Shown here one piece after another: positions 36,359 to 47,274 of a stretch of 64,000 nt of DNA. The stretch is from NCBI RefSeq assembly GCF_947500265.1, contig NZ_CANMRN010000002.1, positions 434,001 to 498,000 on the forward strand. The letters are read 5' to 3'. The position numbers were made by a program, and so were the translations under genes. The notes below the pieces were generated by a model, which was not told the DNA's origin, did no database searches, and worked only from the letters and a program-made list of their open reading frames with translations. Origin of the DNA: an uncultured Psychrobacter sp. (GTDB lineage: Bacteria > Pseudomonadota > Gammaproteobacteria > Pseudomonadales > Moraxellaceae). The first letter of the stretch is position 1. Every line of letters starts with the position of its first letter.

Positions 36359-37648
36359 CTAGCCACGAGAAAAGTTATCTTTATTTGATAGCCAATCTTG
36401 TGCCACCGTCTTTTGCTCACCTGTCTGCATGTCTTTAATACTAATCGTATTATCATCCAGCTCTCGCTGAGCGATAATGACTGTCAATGCCGCGCCTGAC
36501 TTGTCTGCCTTCTTCATTTGCGCTTTTAGACTCGTGGCACTGGCCATCTTTACTCGTACATCTGGACGACTGCGACGCAAGTTCTGTGCATAGCTTATAC
36601 CAGCACTATATACCTCAGGATGGGCCACAACGAATACATCACAAGCAGGTATATAAGCAATCGGCGCAACTGCTTCTATGAGTAGCAATAAACGCTCAAG
36701 CCCCATTGCAAAACCAACACCAGGCTCAGATTTTACTGGTTTACTGCCATCTGTACCGATTGATTTTAATTGCCCTACTAGCCCATCATAACGACCACCC
36801 GCACAAACGGTAGCTTGACTTCCAAGCTTATCTGTTACCCACTCAAATACCGTTTTATTGTAATAATCAAGGCCACGTACTAAGTGCGGATTGATTTCAA
36901 AATCAATATTAAGCGCAGTCAGATAGGCTTTGACTTGCTCAAAATGCGCCATACTCTCTTCACCCAAGAAGTCAGCAAGCTTTGGCGCATCTGCCAATAC
37001 TGCTTGCGTACTCGCTTCTTTGCTATCTAAGATACGTAAAGGGTTAGTCGTTAAACGACGTTTGCTGTCTTCGTCTAGCTGGTCTTTTTTATCAGTCAAA
37101 TAAGTAACCAATGCTTCGCGATAAGCATAACGCTCATCCAGCTCACCCAAACTGTTTAGTTGCAAACGCATCTCATTGTTGAGGCCTAGCTCTTGCCACA
37201 TCAGATGAGTCATCGCAATCAGCTCAGCATCAGCATCTGGTAGTGCACTACCGAAGCTCTCGACACCTAACTGATGAAACTGACGATAGCGGCCTTTTTG
37301 CGGACGCTCGTAGCGGAACATCGGACCGATATACCAAAGCTTGGGCGTGTCACCACGTAGCAAGTTGTGCTCGATAACAGCGCGTACTGCTCCAGCTGTG
37401 CCTTCAGGACGTAACGCTAACGGCGTTGGTGGCTCAGATTTATCAGTAAAGCTGTACATTTCTTTTTCGACGATGTCAGTCGCGCCGCCAATAGCACGGG
37501 CAAACAGATCCGTTTGTTCAACGATTGGCAAGCGAATATGCTCGTAACCGTACCTACCAAGTACATCAGCCAATATCGCTTCTAAATGCAACCACTTTGC
37601 TGATTGGTCAGGCAAAATATCATTAAAACCTTTGATAGCTTTGATCAT
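36359..37648 (-). CDS. hisS: Histidyl-tRNA synthetase
   Basis: 429 residues, normal length. A class II aminoacyl-tRNA synthetase that charges tRNA-His. Class II motif 2 is [24 protein letters not shown] (about 110-132). The histidine-specific signature is [15 protein letters not shown] (about 255-270), and motif 3 lies in [14 protein letters not shown]. The C-terminal anticodon-binding domain begins [12 protein letters not shown]. It stands between ispG (123 bases upstream) and yfgM (69 bases downstream). Confidence 0.98.
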   Translation of the reverse strand: MIKAIKGFNDILPDQSAKWLHLEAILADVLGRYGYEHIRLPIVEQTDLFARAIGGATDIVEKEMYSFTDKSEPPTPLALRPEGTAGAVRAVIEHNLLRGDTPKLWYIGPMFRYERPQKGRYRQFHQLGVESFGSALPDADAELIAMTHLMWQELGLNNEMRLQLNSLGELDERYAYREALVTYLTDKKDQLDEDSKRRLTTNPLRILDSKEASTQAVLADAPKLADFLGEESMAHFEQVKAYLTALNIDFEINPHLVRGLDYYNKTVFEWVTDKLGSQATVCAGGRYDGLVGQLKSIGTDGSKPVKSEPGVGFAMGLERLLLLIEAVAPIAYIPACDVFVVAHPEVYSAGISYAQNLRRSRPDVRVKMASATSLKAQMKKADKSGAALTVIIAQRELDDNTISIKDMQTGEQKTVAQDWLSNKDNFSRG

Positions 37649-37771
37649 GGTACGGTCGTATCCTTAAATATTTAACAGGTATTCTATTATTGTTTTCTAT
37701 ATATTCAAATAAGCGCTATATCTGATTGATACTGTGACGGTATAGCCTAACGTAACAATCTATTCTATGGC

Positions 37772-38887
37772 TTATTTTACGCGAATGATTTCATTTTCAC
37801 GTTTTTTTGCCAAGTCTTCTGCATGGGCGCGAACCATACCTTCTATTTCATCGACCAGATTGCCTGTATCGATAAGGTGGCTTTTTTCACCCATACGATA
37901 GACCAGTGATCTAGGGGCAGCACCAACGATACCGATATCGGCCTCTTTTGCCTCTCCTGGACCATTTACCTTGCAGCCGATCACAGATAGATTCATCGGT
38001 TCACGAATATCTTCTAGACGCGACTCTAACGCTGTCATTACTTTAATCACGTCAAACTCTTGACGCGAGCAGCTTGGACAGGCGATAAAGTTTACACCGT
38101 TCGAGCGGATATTAAGCGATTTTAGAATATCAAAACCAATCTTAATCTCTTCTTCAGGCTCAGCTGCTAACGAGATACGAATGGTATCGCCAATACCGTC
38201 TAGTAATAATCCACCTAGCGCAATAGCAGATTTGACAGCACCAGTACGGTAGACACCCGCTTCCGTCACGCCCAAATGTAAGGGGTTATCAATTTGCGCT
38301 GATATTAAACGATAAGCATCCAATGTCAAAAACACATTGCTGGCTTTGACAGATACTTTGTACTGGTCAAAGTTAAGACGCTCTAAAATATCGATATGGC
38401 GCATTGCCGATTCTAGCATTGCCTCGCCAGTTGGCTCAGTATACTTACGCTGTATGTCTTTTTCTAAAGAGCCAGCGTTGACGCCAATACGAATAGGAAT
38501 ATTGTGATATTTGGCGCAAGCGACCACTTCACGTACCTTAGCATCGCTACCAATGTTACCCGGATTGATACGTAAGCAGTCAGCGCCCGCTTCAGCAACG
38601 GCCAAAGCGATTTTATGATCAAAATGCACGTCAGCGATCAAAGGCACGCTTACCAATTTGCGAATTTCACCAAAGGCTTTGACCGTATCCATCGTTGGCG
38701 TTGATACGCGCATCAAATCAGCACCTGCTTCGACACAACGCTCGATTTGAGCGACCGTCGCTGCTACATCGCAGGTATCAGTGTTGGTCATGCTCTGTAC
38801 GCTAATTGGTGCATCACCACCAACCGCGACATCACCGACATAGATTTTTTTGGTCAGACGACGATTAATAGGCGATGGCATTGACAT
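37772..38887 (-). CDS. ispG: 4-hydroxy-3-methylbut-2-en-1-yl diphosphate synthase (flavodoxin)
   Basis: 371 residues. IspG is a [4Fe-4S] enzyme of the MEP isoprenoid pathway, converting MEcPP to HMBPP. A TIM-barrel domain begins [36 protein letters not shown] and contains [11 protein letters not shown] and LRINPGNIG. The cluster ligands sit in [13 protein letters not shown] and [12 protein letters not shown] at the C-terminal part. It is preceded by rodZ, with three 21-base tandem repeats in the gap, and followed by hisS, the usual order in this family of bacteria. Confidence 0.98.
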   Translation of the reverse strand: MSMPSPINRRLTKKIYVGDVAVGGDAPISVQSMTNTDTCDVAATVAQIERCVEAGADLMRVSTPTMDTVKAFGEIRKLVSVPLIADVHFDHKIALAVAEAGADCLRINPGNIGSDAKVREVVACAKYHNIPIRIGVNAGSLEKDIQRKYTEPTGEAMLESAMRHIDILERLNFDQYKVSVKASNVFLTLDAYRLISAQIDNPLHLGVTEAGVYRTGAVKSAIALGGLLLDGIGDTIRISLAAEPEEEIKIGFDILKSLNIRSNGVNFIACPSCSRQEFDVIKVMTALESRLEDIREPMNLSVIGCKVNGPGEAKEADIGIVGAAPRSLVYRMGEKSHLIDTGNLVDEIEGMVRAHAEDLAKKRENEIIRVK

Positions 38888-38971
38888 ACATAAATCCTTG
38901 AATCAAAAATAGAAAAGCCCTAGGCCTTTGTACATATAATATAAACCAGCTAAATCAGCCTACACATATTC

Positions 38972-39034
38972 GCTTTATTCAAACACATAGATGCTTCATC
39001 CAAACATATGAGTGCTTCATTCAAATTTTGCACT
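38972..39034. repeat. Three 21-bp tandem repeats between rodZ and ispG
   Basis: Units start at 38972, 38993 and 39014; each begins GCTTYATYCAAA and continues with ACATAKRT-like bases, the third diverging at its end. They lie in the leader of ispG, within 100 bases of its start. Confidence 0.8.
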
Positions 39035-39045
39035 TATGCAACTGG

Positions 39046-39864
39046 CTATGGTGCCAATTCGAATGTGGCTTGCTTATCTGTTGCATACGTATCTAACGCA
39101 ACTGGTTGTTGATTGAGCATCAAGCTAACATTATCAATATTATCAATTTGCACATTAAACGGTGGCACACCTGATAAGTCATAGTTACCCGCAGACTGAG
39201 AACCATTTATCAAACTGTTTCCAGAAGAATCCGTGATACTAACCACAGCGTCGCTTGTCAATACAAGGTTTAGGCTAGCAGTCGTTGCAGCATCACCCAG
39301 ATTCAATGCAGAGCCAGAAGCACCAACGCCACTTGCATCACTATTGATGGCGGCACCTTGGGCTTGCTCTATCGCTGACATGTCTTCAACAGCTGATACA
39401 GGCTCTTGCGTGTTTTCTTTGCTAGCGTTACTCACCATGCGGAATAGGAATACCGCCAAGATAATCAATCCGATAACGCCTATGATCAATAGCGGGTTAA
39501 AGCGGATACGGTTATGAGTATCACGCTGCAAAGTCCCCATTGGACGCAGCGGCGTATCGATATTGCTGGCTGATTTGGCCTTTAGCTCATTAGGATAGGC
39601 GGCATCGAAGCTACTAGCGATTTTTGCTGAGTCTAAGCCCAAATATTTGGCATAGTTAATCGCAAAACCACGAGCAAACGCAGCCTGTGGTAGCTCAGCG
39701 AAGTTTTCGCTTTCTAGCGCTTCTAGATGACGCTTTAGAATAAACAGCTCAGCAGCCGCTGCTTCTAAAGTTACTTGCTTGTTTTTACGGGCTTGCTGCA
39801 ACACGGCACCAAATGATCCCTGAGCGTTAGATTGAGTGTTAGATGATGGGGTGATCATTTCCAT
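39046..39864 (-). CDS. rodZ: RodZ-like helix-turn-helix membrane protein
   Basis: 272 residues. A cytoplasmic Xre-type HTH domain (about 18-80: FGAVLQQARKNKQVTLEAAAAELFILKRHLEALE) is followed by basic RIRFNPLL, one membrane helix (LIIGVIGLIILAVFLFRMV, about 130-148) and a periplasmic domain of the DUF4115 type (about 195-270: SLNLVLTSDAVVSITDSSG). RodZ links MreB to the membrane and controls rod shape. The gene overlaps pilW by ten bases or less and precedes ispG, a conserved order. The ATG at 39864 has a second ATG two codons in. Confidence 0.92.
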   Translation of the reverse strand: MEMITPSSNTQSNAQGSFGAVLQQARKNKQVTLEAAAAELFILKRHLEALESENFAELPQAAFARGFAINYAKYLGLDSAKIASSFDAAYPNELKAKSASNIDTPLRPMGTLQRDTHNRIRFNPLLIIGVIGLIILAVFLFRMVSNASKENTQEPVSAVEDMSAIEQAQGAAINSDASGVGASGSALNLGDAATTASLNLVLTSDAVVSITDSSGNSLINGSQSAGNYDLSGVPPFNVQIDNIDNVSLMLNQQPVALDTYATDKQATFELAP

Positions 39865-40802
39865 GGTGCCTCTGGATTGTTAAGCCAAGTCTTAAGTTGT
39901 TTTGCTTCATCACTTAGCGGATAAGCGGATAAAAGCTGCTGTGCCAATTGCTGGCGCGTTGTTATATTATTTTGTGCTGCTGCAAGCTTGATACCTTGTA
40001 AGAGCAAGCGCGGGCTAATACCCTGCCCCTGCACCAATATCAGCGTCTCATCATACAGTCTCTGTGCCTGCGGTACACGCTGTTGGTCGAGCAGCAAATC
40101 TACCAGTTCGATATGAGCAATAATACTATTACGATTGCCATCGAGTGCCCGTAAAAATGCTTTTGAAGCGGCACTATTATCACCTAACTGCAGATAAGTA
40201 CGACCTAGGTTTTCTAGCGCGCCAATACGGCCTTCATAGCCTAGCGTCGCCCCTGCAATCTCAAACTGTTCTGCTGCTTCACGATAGCGCTTTGTCTGTG
40301 ACAGATACACGCCATAATTATTGTGTGCTTGTACAAAGTCTTTATCTAGCGCGATTGCTTTTTTGAAGTATTCATCAGCTTTGGCTAGATTGATACGGCT
40401 GCCTTCTTGCTGCAACAAAACGCCCATCATATCATAGGCTGGCGCATAACGGCTATCGGCAGCAAAGGCTTTTTCGAGCTGCTGCTGCGCGGTATCTAGC
40501 TCATTTTTTCGGATGTATTGCGCGGCAAGTGAGGTACGCACACGGGCGATTTCCTGCTGATCTAAATTTCGATCGTTGCTAGCGCGCGTAGATGTTTGAT
40601 AAGGAGAGTTACCTAGCAAATCATTGGTCGGTGTGGTCTGACAGCCACTTAATACAAGGACGCCAAATACTGCCGACAGTACTGCACGCTTTGGCAAAGC
40701 GGTTTGGGCAGCACTGATACTCGACTGCTTATAAAACTTAGAAAATAATTTTTGATATTTGAACTGACAAGAATTTTTAGAAGTCATCATAGCCGCCATC
40801 AT
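39855..40802 (-). CDS. pilW: Type IV pilus biogenesis lipoprotein PilW/PilF
   Basis: 315 residues counted from ATG 40802; the open frame reaches 40817, but only with TTG. Several starts are possible because the lipobox (LVLSGC) comes about 50 residues in, unusually late for a lipoprotein signal. The mature part has six TPR repeats (for example IRKNELDTAQQQLEKAFAADSRYAPAY; DEYFKKAIALDKDFVQAHNNYGVYLSQ; TYLQLGDNSAASKAFLRALDGN). PilF/PilW is the pilotin for secretin PilQ in type IV pilus assembly. The order rlmN-pilW-rodZ-ispG supports it. Its end overlaps the rodZ start. Confidence 0.9.
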   Translation of the reverse strand: MMAAMMTSKNSCQFKYQKLFSKFYKQSSISAAQTALPKRAVLSAVFGVLVLSGCQTTPTNDLLGNSPYQTSTRASNDRNLDQQEIARVRTSLAAQYIRKNELDTAQQQLEKAFAADSRYAPAYDMMGVLLQQEGSRINLAKADEYFKKAIALDKDFVQAHNNYGVYLSQTKRYREAAEQFEIAGATLGYEGRIGALENLGRTYLQLGDNSAASKAFLRALDGNRNSIIAHIELVDLLLDQQRVPQAQRLYDETLILVQGQGISPRLLLQGIKLAAAQNNITTRQQLAQQLLSAYPLSDEAKQLKTWLNNPEAPWK

Positions 40803-41000
40803 AAAACTGGGATTCAATGCATTCGATCTTCGAGGCCTCAGTTTAATAGATTTAACCCCTATAAGTACAATTTAGTTGTTATTAATTACCACGTTCTGCA
40901 ATCTTGACAGTCATTGCTACATTTTCTTACCATTGCGACAGACAAAAGACAGCTAAAACGCTATACCAGTCAGATATAACGCTTATTTTCTCAAAGACCA

Positions 41001-42230
41001 CTAAACGCTTTCACGATCTTTGATGCTCTGCTGCCACGCGGCTGAGCGTCTAGTACGATCGGCAACTTGTCCAACTAACTGACCACAAGCAGCATCGATA
41101 TCATCCCCACGTGTTTGACGAATCGTACAAACAAAACCCGCTTCGCTCAATATATTACTAAACGCATGAATACGGTTGTTGCTTGATTTGTCATACGGTG
41201 CATGTGGAAACGGGTTAAACGGAATAAGGTTAATTTTACTTGGCAACCCTTCTAATAGCGCAACCAACTGATGGGCATGCTCATTGCTATCATTGACCCC
41301 ATCAAGCATCACATATTCAATCGTAACGTGCTTCTTATGACGTGGATTGACATCATAAACATAGTTTTTTGCCGCTGCAATCAGCTCTTCTAACGGATAT
41401 TTCTTGTTAATTGGTACCAACTCATTACGCAGCTCATCATTTGGCGCATGCAGTGAAATAGCCAATGCCACATCGATGTCTTGCGCTAACTGATACATTT
41501 TCGGGACGACACCAGAAGTCGATAACGTGACGCGACGCTTTGACAATCCATAAGCATGATCGCTTAGCATCAACTCCATTGAACCTACTACAGGTTTATA
41601 GTTCAATAGCGGCTCACCCATGCCCATCATCACCACGTTGGTGACGTTATTTTCCCATAGGCTATGGTCAACGTTTTCTAAGCTTTCATTTTCATCTGTC
41701 ATATATGACGCATTAGCGACCCATAACTGACCGATAATTTCAGCCGCACTCAGGTCACGCTCAAACCCTTGCTTGCCTGTACTACAGAAGCTACAGTCTA
41801 GTGCACAGCCTACTTGCGAAGACACGCATAATGTCTTACGGCCATTTAACTTGCTATCATCTGCAGGGATAAGCACCGTCTCAACCAACGAGCCGCCGGT
41901 GACTTCAAACACCCACTTACGCGTACCATCGTCACTATATTGACGATGAATCACTTTGGGCGGTACCACACAAGCATTAAGCGATAACTTATCTCGTAAT
42001 GACTTACTCAGATTGGTCATTTGCTCAAAATCTGTCACGCCATGCTGATAAATCCATTTAATCACTTGAGTTGAGCGGAATGGTTTTTCGCCAATACTCT
42101 TGAAGTAATCAGCCAGTTGCGCTTGCGTCATACCCAATAAATTGGTTTTGGCATGTGCCTCATCTACTAGCTTAATGCTATCAGTAATCTTAGCAGGTAC
42201 GTGCTGAGTAGGTGCTTGAACAGTTGACAT
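41001..42230 (-). CDS. rlmN: Dual-specificity RNA methyltransferase RlmN
   Basis: 409 residues. A radical SAM enzyme that methylates C2 of A2503 in 23S rRNA and A37 of some tRNAs. The SAM cluster is in [27 protein letters not shown] (CxxxCxxC). GMGEPLLNY and the mechanistic cysteines (the helical site, and the one in [14 protein letters not shown] near residue 385) are present. An N-terminal HhH-like domain lies at about 30-100 ([30 protein letters not shown]). It is followed by pilW after 198 bases and preceded by ndk, with the second 108-bp repeat in the 513-base gap. Confidence 0.97.
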   Translation of the reverse strand: MSTVQAPTQHVPAKITDSIKLVDEAHAKTNLLGMTQAQLADYFKSIGEKPFRSTQVIKWIYQHGVTDFEQMTNLSKSLRDKLSLNACVVPPKVIHRQYSDDGTRKWVFEVTGGSLVETVLIPADDSKLNGRKTLCVSSQVGCALDCSFCSTGKQGFERDLSAAEIIGQLWVANASYMTDENESLENVDHSLWENNVTNVVMMGMGEPLLNYKPVVGSMELMLSDHAYGLSKRRVTLSTSGVVPKMYQLAQDIDVALAISLHAPNDELRNELVPINKKYPLEELIAAAKNYVYDVNPRHKKHVTIEYVMLDGVNDSNEHAHQLVALLEGLPSKINLIPFNPFPHAPYDKSSNNRIHAFSNILSEAGFVCTIRQTRGDDIDAACGQLVGQVADRTRRSAAWQQSIKDRESV

Positions 42231-42423
42231 AATAGGTAACCTTTTTGCAGAAGCTTAGATAAGCGGTGCAATTATTTATATGGGCTTTGCCATACATACA
42301 TGGGTGCATGAGCAATCCGCTATGAGCGCAGTTTTCTAAATTTACAAAAACATGCTGATAAGGGATTGATAACGCTAAGTAAAATCAATAATGAGGCAAG
42401 TCACTAAGAATTTCAATGAATAA

Positions 42424-42531
42424 TATAATCACAGAACTCTAAAGTAGATACAAGGCAGCCAACTGCAGATTGTACAAGTAGTACATCCAAGGAGGGTAAC
42501 GCCTTAGCAGTTTAGTAATTCTTTGATTATA
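42424..42531 (+). repeat. 108-bp structured dispersed repeat, copy 2
   Basis: The same length as copy 1, with perfect ends TATAATCA/TGATTATA. Compared with copy 1 the base at position 5 changes G to A and its partner at 104 changes C to T. The inner pair ACCGC/GCGGT becomes ACTGC/GCAGT, so the pairing is kept. It lies in the ndk-rlmN gap, where the genes run on the minus strand, so its orientation relative to transcription differs from copy 1. Confidence 0.85.
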
Positions 42532-42551
42532 GGATTATTATAATAGCTAAA

Positions 42552-42580
42552 ACGGCCTATACCCATAAGATATAAGCCGT
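42552..42580 (-). terminator. Possible terminator of ndk
   Basis: A ten-base stem with one mismatch (ACGGCCTATA/TATAAGCCGT) and a nine-base loop. It is followed on the minus strand by only four T. It lies 165 bases past the ndk stop, so the role is uncertain. The rest of the 513-base gap between ndk and rlmN holds only the 108-bp repeat. Confidence 0.4.
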
Positions 42581-42743
42581 CTCGCAAACCAATTATAAAC
42601 AATCAATGTTGTAAATAATTCGTCTATAGTCAATCAAGTATAAAATTCATACAGGTAAGATCAGTCTAAATCGTAGCTGTCTCATTATAGCAGTTACCTC
42701 AAACAAATCGAACGCCGTAAAAGCTTATAGTTTATTTACTATA

Positions 42744-43175
42744 TTAGCGTGTACGTGCACAAACTTCATCATCGCTGAAGAAATAGCTGATTTCACGTGC
42801 TGCTGATTCAGCTGAATCTGAACCATGTACAGCGTTTTCGTCGATGCTGCTAGCGAAGTCTGCACGGATAGTGCCTTCAGCAGCTTCTTTTGGGTTAGTT
42901 GCACCCATGATTTCACGATGCTGAGCGATAGCGTTTTCGCCTTCTAGTACTGATACCAATACTGGACCTGACATCATGAAAGATTTTAGGTCATTGTAAA
43001 ATGGACGCTCAGCGTGCTCAGCATAAAAACCGCCTGCTTTTTCATCATCAAGTTGTAGCATTTTAGCTGCAACGATTTTTAGACCAGCTTGTTCGAAACG
43101 GCTATAAATAGCGCCGATATGGTTGCCAGCAACTGCGTCAGGTTTGATGATAGATAAAGTACGTTCGTTAGCCAT
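42744..43175 (-). CDS. ndk: Nucleoside diphosphate kinase
   Basis: 143 residues, normal length. It balances NTP pools by phosphate transfer through a phosphohistidine. The N-terminus [19 protein letters not shown] is standard. The active-site His is in [20 protein letters not shown] near residue 117, the family's NxxHGSDSxExA signature. [14 protein letters not shown] and [19 protein letters not shown] are also typical. It heads the ndk-rlmN-pilW order. AGGAG-like (TAGGAGCTTCTC on the coding strand) precedes the ATG. Confidence 0.98.
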   Translation of the reverse strand: MANERTLSIIKPDAVAGNHIGAIYSRFEQAGLKIVAAKMLQLDDEKAGGFYAEHAERPFYNDLKSFMMSGPVLVSVLEGENAIAQHREIMGATNPKEAAEGTIRADFASSIDENAVHGSDSAESAAREISYFFSDDEVCARTR

Positions 43176-43435
43176 GAGAAGCTCCTAATAAATGATAAAT
43201 TCAATAAAATATGAAAAAAATAATGCGTTGTTTTAGCTTTAGCCACAATGTTGACTTGGACTGTTTTACACAACTCATGGTATATCAGTGTATAACCATA
43301 AGCGCCAACATCGGATTGCTGCCTATTATAATGATTAAGGCCATAAATGATAGGGTTAATTTATGACCATACCTTGCATAAAAGTAAATTTATTGTGCAT
43401 TAGTCGTTGATAATGCTATAAGTTCTAACAAAAGC

Positions 43436-43467
43436 AAAAACCCCAACGCTAAGCGTTGGGGTTTTTT
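43436..43467 (-). terminator. Terminator of purA
   Basis: A perfect nine-base stem CCCCAACGC/GCGTTGGGG with loop TAA, flanked by AAAAA on the left and TTTTTT on the right, so it can act on both strands. It lies 41 bases past the purA stop. Nothing else is seen in 43176-43507 apart from the expected ndk promoter. Confidence 0.92.
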
Positions 43468-43507
43468 ATTGATACCAAAAACTATTTAATCAAGTTTGTA
43501 GTACAAA

Positions 43508-44806
<1,299 letters not shown>

Positions 44807-44876
44807 TTACCTTTATGTATTGAGGTGTGTGCAATAAAAGCTGAAAATTAAAATAATTTTCTTAGCTATATCTTTT

Positions 44877-44912
44877 TATCTCAGTGATTCATCAAATAGA
44901 AACACTGAGATA
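44877..44912. other. Inverted repeat in the hisZ-purA gap
   Basis: Perfect ten-base arms TATCTCAGTG/CACTGAGATA enclose 16 bases. No T-run follows on the minus strand, so it does not look like a terminator. It could be a protein-binding palindrome or a leader hairpin about 80-115 bases before purA. Confidence 0.5.
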
Positions 44913-44995
44913 TCTAACGAATAATTTTACGTTCTCGTAATTTGTACTGAATACTTTTGGCCGCGTGCGCCATTCAATAGTCTACTGTCAAACTG

Positions 44996-46294
44996 TTAAA
45001 CAGTCTGTAGCTGCCACTGACTGTCATCAGACATGCTCAAACGATGCGTAACATCATCTGGAGTATCCTGTGCATCTAATGGCATAGTGACGCGATAGCC
45101 TTGCTGACGTAGACTCTCTACTTGTTGCAGTAGTGTCTGCATCTCATCTGTATTTGCATTGGTCAAAGCGGCAAAATCAACCAAGACAACGGTTGGCGCA
45201 TCTAACTGTGTATGAGCCAACAATCGGCTGACATCCATACTAAAGCCTGTGGCCGCACGTAACGCTTGGGTCTGACTTTGCATACCATCAAAACGACCAC
45301 CACGTACGAGTGGCTGCGTTTCGCTATTGATATAACCATTGAAGACGATGCCAGTATGATAGTGATAGCCTGATAGCTCAGTCACATCAATACTCACTGG
45401 GCACTGCCATTGGTCTTGTAGATAGTTTTTCAAACGCTGTAGCTCATCGATTGCCGTTGCGATTTGGCTGTCTTGCTGCGCCGCATCCGATAACTTAGCT
45501 AATAGGTTTGCAATATCATGACCAAAGCGTGCCAACACATAAAAATCATCACCCATTGGCAAAGCGCGACAAACACGCTTAAGCTCTGGTAGGTTTTTAT
45601 TGGCATATAAGTACATCAATTGCTCAGTATCACTGTCTGACAATTCAGCCAATTCAGCCAAACGTTTGAATATCGCTACGTGACCCAAATCGATATGAAG
45701 CGCTGCACTCATATTGAGTTTATTTACCATCGTAAACAGCACATCTATCAGCTCAATATCTGCCGCTAGTGATGCACAGCCAAATATCTCAGCACCTAAC
45801 TGTAGCGGCGTACGAGAGCCAAACAGACCTGATGGCAAGGTATGAATCACATCACCAACGTAACAATAACGCGCAATACCCGTACCGCCATGATGCGCAT
45901 CTATACGCAAAATCTGCGGGGTAATATCAGCGCGTACGCCCATTAGACGCCCCGTCAACTGATCGATAATTTTAAAAGTTTGACGTTTCAGATCTTCTGA
46001 CGCATCACTGAGCAAGGACTCAGTAAACTCGATCATCGGTGGACAAACCAGCTGATAACCATGAGTAATAAGCTGCTCGATTAACTGATGTCTAAGCACT
46101 TCTTGCTTGTGCGCATCTTCAAACAGGACATCAACCACCCCATCAGGCAATAGCCAACTATTGGCAACATCACTGCCAAAGTTACTCAAATATGGCATAC
46201 GATTGGGTGCAGCACTGTTTTCGGCAGGCTGAGACACTGTTTCGTTGGTAGAATTTGGCTGGGCAGGTTTTGCAGAATCAGAACTAACAGACAC
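44996..46294 (-). CDS. hisZ: ATP phosphoribosyltransferase regulatory subunit HisZ
   Basis: 432 residues, starting with GTG at 46294 with AAGGA seven bases upstream. HisZ is a catalytically inactive paralogue of histidyl-tRNA synthetase that forms an octamer with short-form HisG, the first enzyme of histidine synthesis. After a Ser/Pro/Asn-rich leader of about 40 residues come WLLPDGVVDVLFEDA, RQTFKIIDQLTGRLMGVRADITPQILRID (altered motif 2) and the histidine-site-like LSGYHYHTGIVFNGY and RGGRFDGM. It therefore implies a short HisG elsewhere. The pairing hisZ-purA is common in proteobacteria. Confidence 0.95.
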   Translation of the reverse strand: MSVSSDSAKPAQPNSTNETVSQPAENSAAPNRMPYLSNFGSDVANSWLLPDGVVDVLFEDAHKQEVLRHQLIEQLITHGYQLVCPPMIEFTESLLSDASEDLKRQTFKIIDQLTGRLMGVRADITPQILRIDAHHGGTGIARYCYVGDVIHTLPSGLFGSRTPLQLGAEIFGCASLAADIELIDVLFTMVNKLNMSAALHIDLGHVAIFKRLAELAELSDSDTEQLMYLYANKNLPELKRVCRALPMGDDFYVLARFGHDIANLLAKLSDAAQQDSQIATAIDELQRLKNYLQDQWQCPVSIDVTELSGYHYHTGIVFNGYINSETQPLVRGGRFDGMQSQTQALRAATGFSMDVSRLLAHTQLDAPTVVLVDFAALTNANTDEMQTLLQQVESLRQQGYRVTMPLDAQDTPDDVTHRLSMSDDSQWQLQTV

Positions 46295-46782
46295 AATAAA
46301 TCCTTGTTTGGCGTATCGCTTACCAAAAACGCGGTACTGATGCGGTACTTAAAGGGTGATTTGCCGGGTATTGACGCTGTGTGTGTTTATTTTTAACGCG
46401 CAACATCATTGACCCAATTATTTATAAACAAACCAGGTAACCGCAAAAGGGTGAATAATAAGTATAATTTAGAATGATAAGACGAGTATCTTTATGCGCT
46501 AAAAAATTGCGACAAATAATCAAGGCACTTTATGCTTTAGTTTAGCATAGCACTCAAGGTTCGCCTAGTGACAATTAGCCACAATCACTATCTAATTACA
46601 GTTCAATTGCCGCTTATTAGCTTAGCAGATGTAACAGTCATCATTGATGTGTTTGGCTCAATATTGAGCGAATAGCCGAGAGGTTTATTTTTTGTTAACC
46701 ATAAGATAATGAGCGTGATTACGGCAGCGTCTTCGGCACAGACTCATGATACACTAACACATATTTTTATCTCGGAAGCCTT
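46295..46782. other. Gene-free stretch between hisZ and the DUF2237 gene
   Basis: 488 bases between divergent genes, presumably holding both promoters. I see no ORF, RNA or strong hairpin that I can support. Confidence 0.5.
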
Positions 46783-47172
46783 ATGTCATCTGATTACCAC
46801 CCAAACCCTGCCATCAACCAAACCAATGTCTTAGGCACCGCACTTGCCAGCTGTTGTTTCGATCCCATCACTGGCTATTATCGCAATGGTTTTTGTCATA
46901 CTGGCAACCATGATGTTGGTCAACATACCGTCTGCGCCAAGATGACCAGCGAGTTTTTAAACTTCTCTGCCAGTCGCGGTAACGACCTGATTACCCCATT
47001 ACCTGAATACAACTTTCCTGGTCTCAAACCTGGTGACTACTGGTGCATCTGCGCGCTACGTTGGGTTGAAGCATTGGACTTCGATATCGCACCGCAAATC
47101 AAGTTAGAAGCGTGTCACGAAAGCCTATTGGCATTGGTAGATATCGATACGCTAAAAAGCTATGCCCTATAG
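46783..47172 (+). CDS. DUF2237 family protein
   Basis: 129 residues, the family's usual size, matching the bacterial proteins of unknown function grouped as DUF2237 (COG3651). Visible family segments are TNVLGTALASCCFDPITGYYRNGFCHTG, HTVCAKMTSEFLNFSASRGNDLITP, FPGLKPGDYWCICALRWVEA and EACHESLLALVDIDTLKSYA. Five or six well-placed cysteines and histidines suggest a metal or redox site, but no function is established. It starts 11 bases after a short UCGGAAG-like ribosome site and precedes corA on the same strand. Confidence 0.9.
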   Translation: MSSDYHPNPAINQTNVLGTALASCCFDPITGYYRNGFCHTGNHDVGQHTVCAKMTSEFLNFSASRGNDLITPLPEYNFPGLKPGDYWCICALRWVEALDFDIAPQIKLEACHESLLALVDIDTLKSYAL

Positions 47173-47189
47173 AAATCTATGCCCTATAG
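47161..47189. repeat. Short direct repeat across the DUF2237 stop codon
   Basis: TATGCCCTATAGA occurs twice, 17 bases apart, the first copy containing the TAG stop. Small slippage-type duplication with no evident role. Confidence 0.6.
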
Positions 47190-47274
47190 ATAGTATTGGT
47201 ACACGATAAAACCGTAGCAGCGTTCACAGCATATTTGGATTATTGAAGTTTTTTATTATATGACAGGAAAGTAT

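Noticed and set aside
43079..43273. Minus-strand ORF at the ndk start
   Set aside because: It overlaps the ndk start in another frame and has an unlikely hydrophobic composition; ndk is certain.
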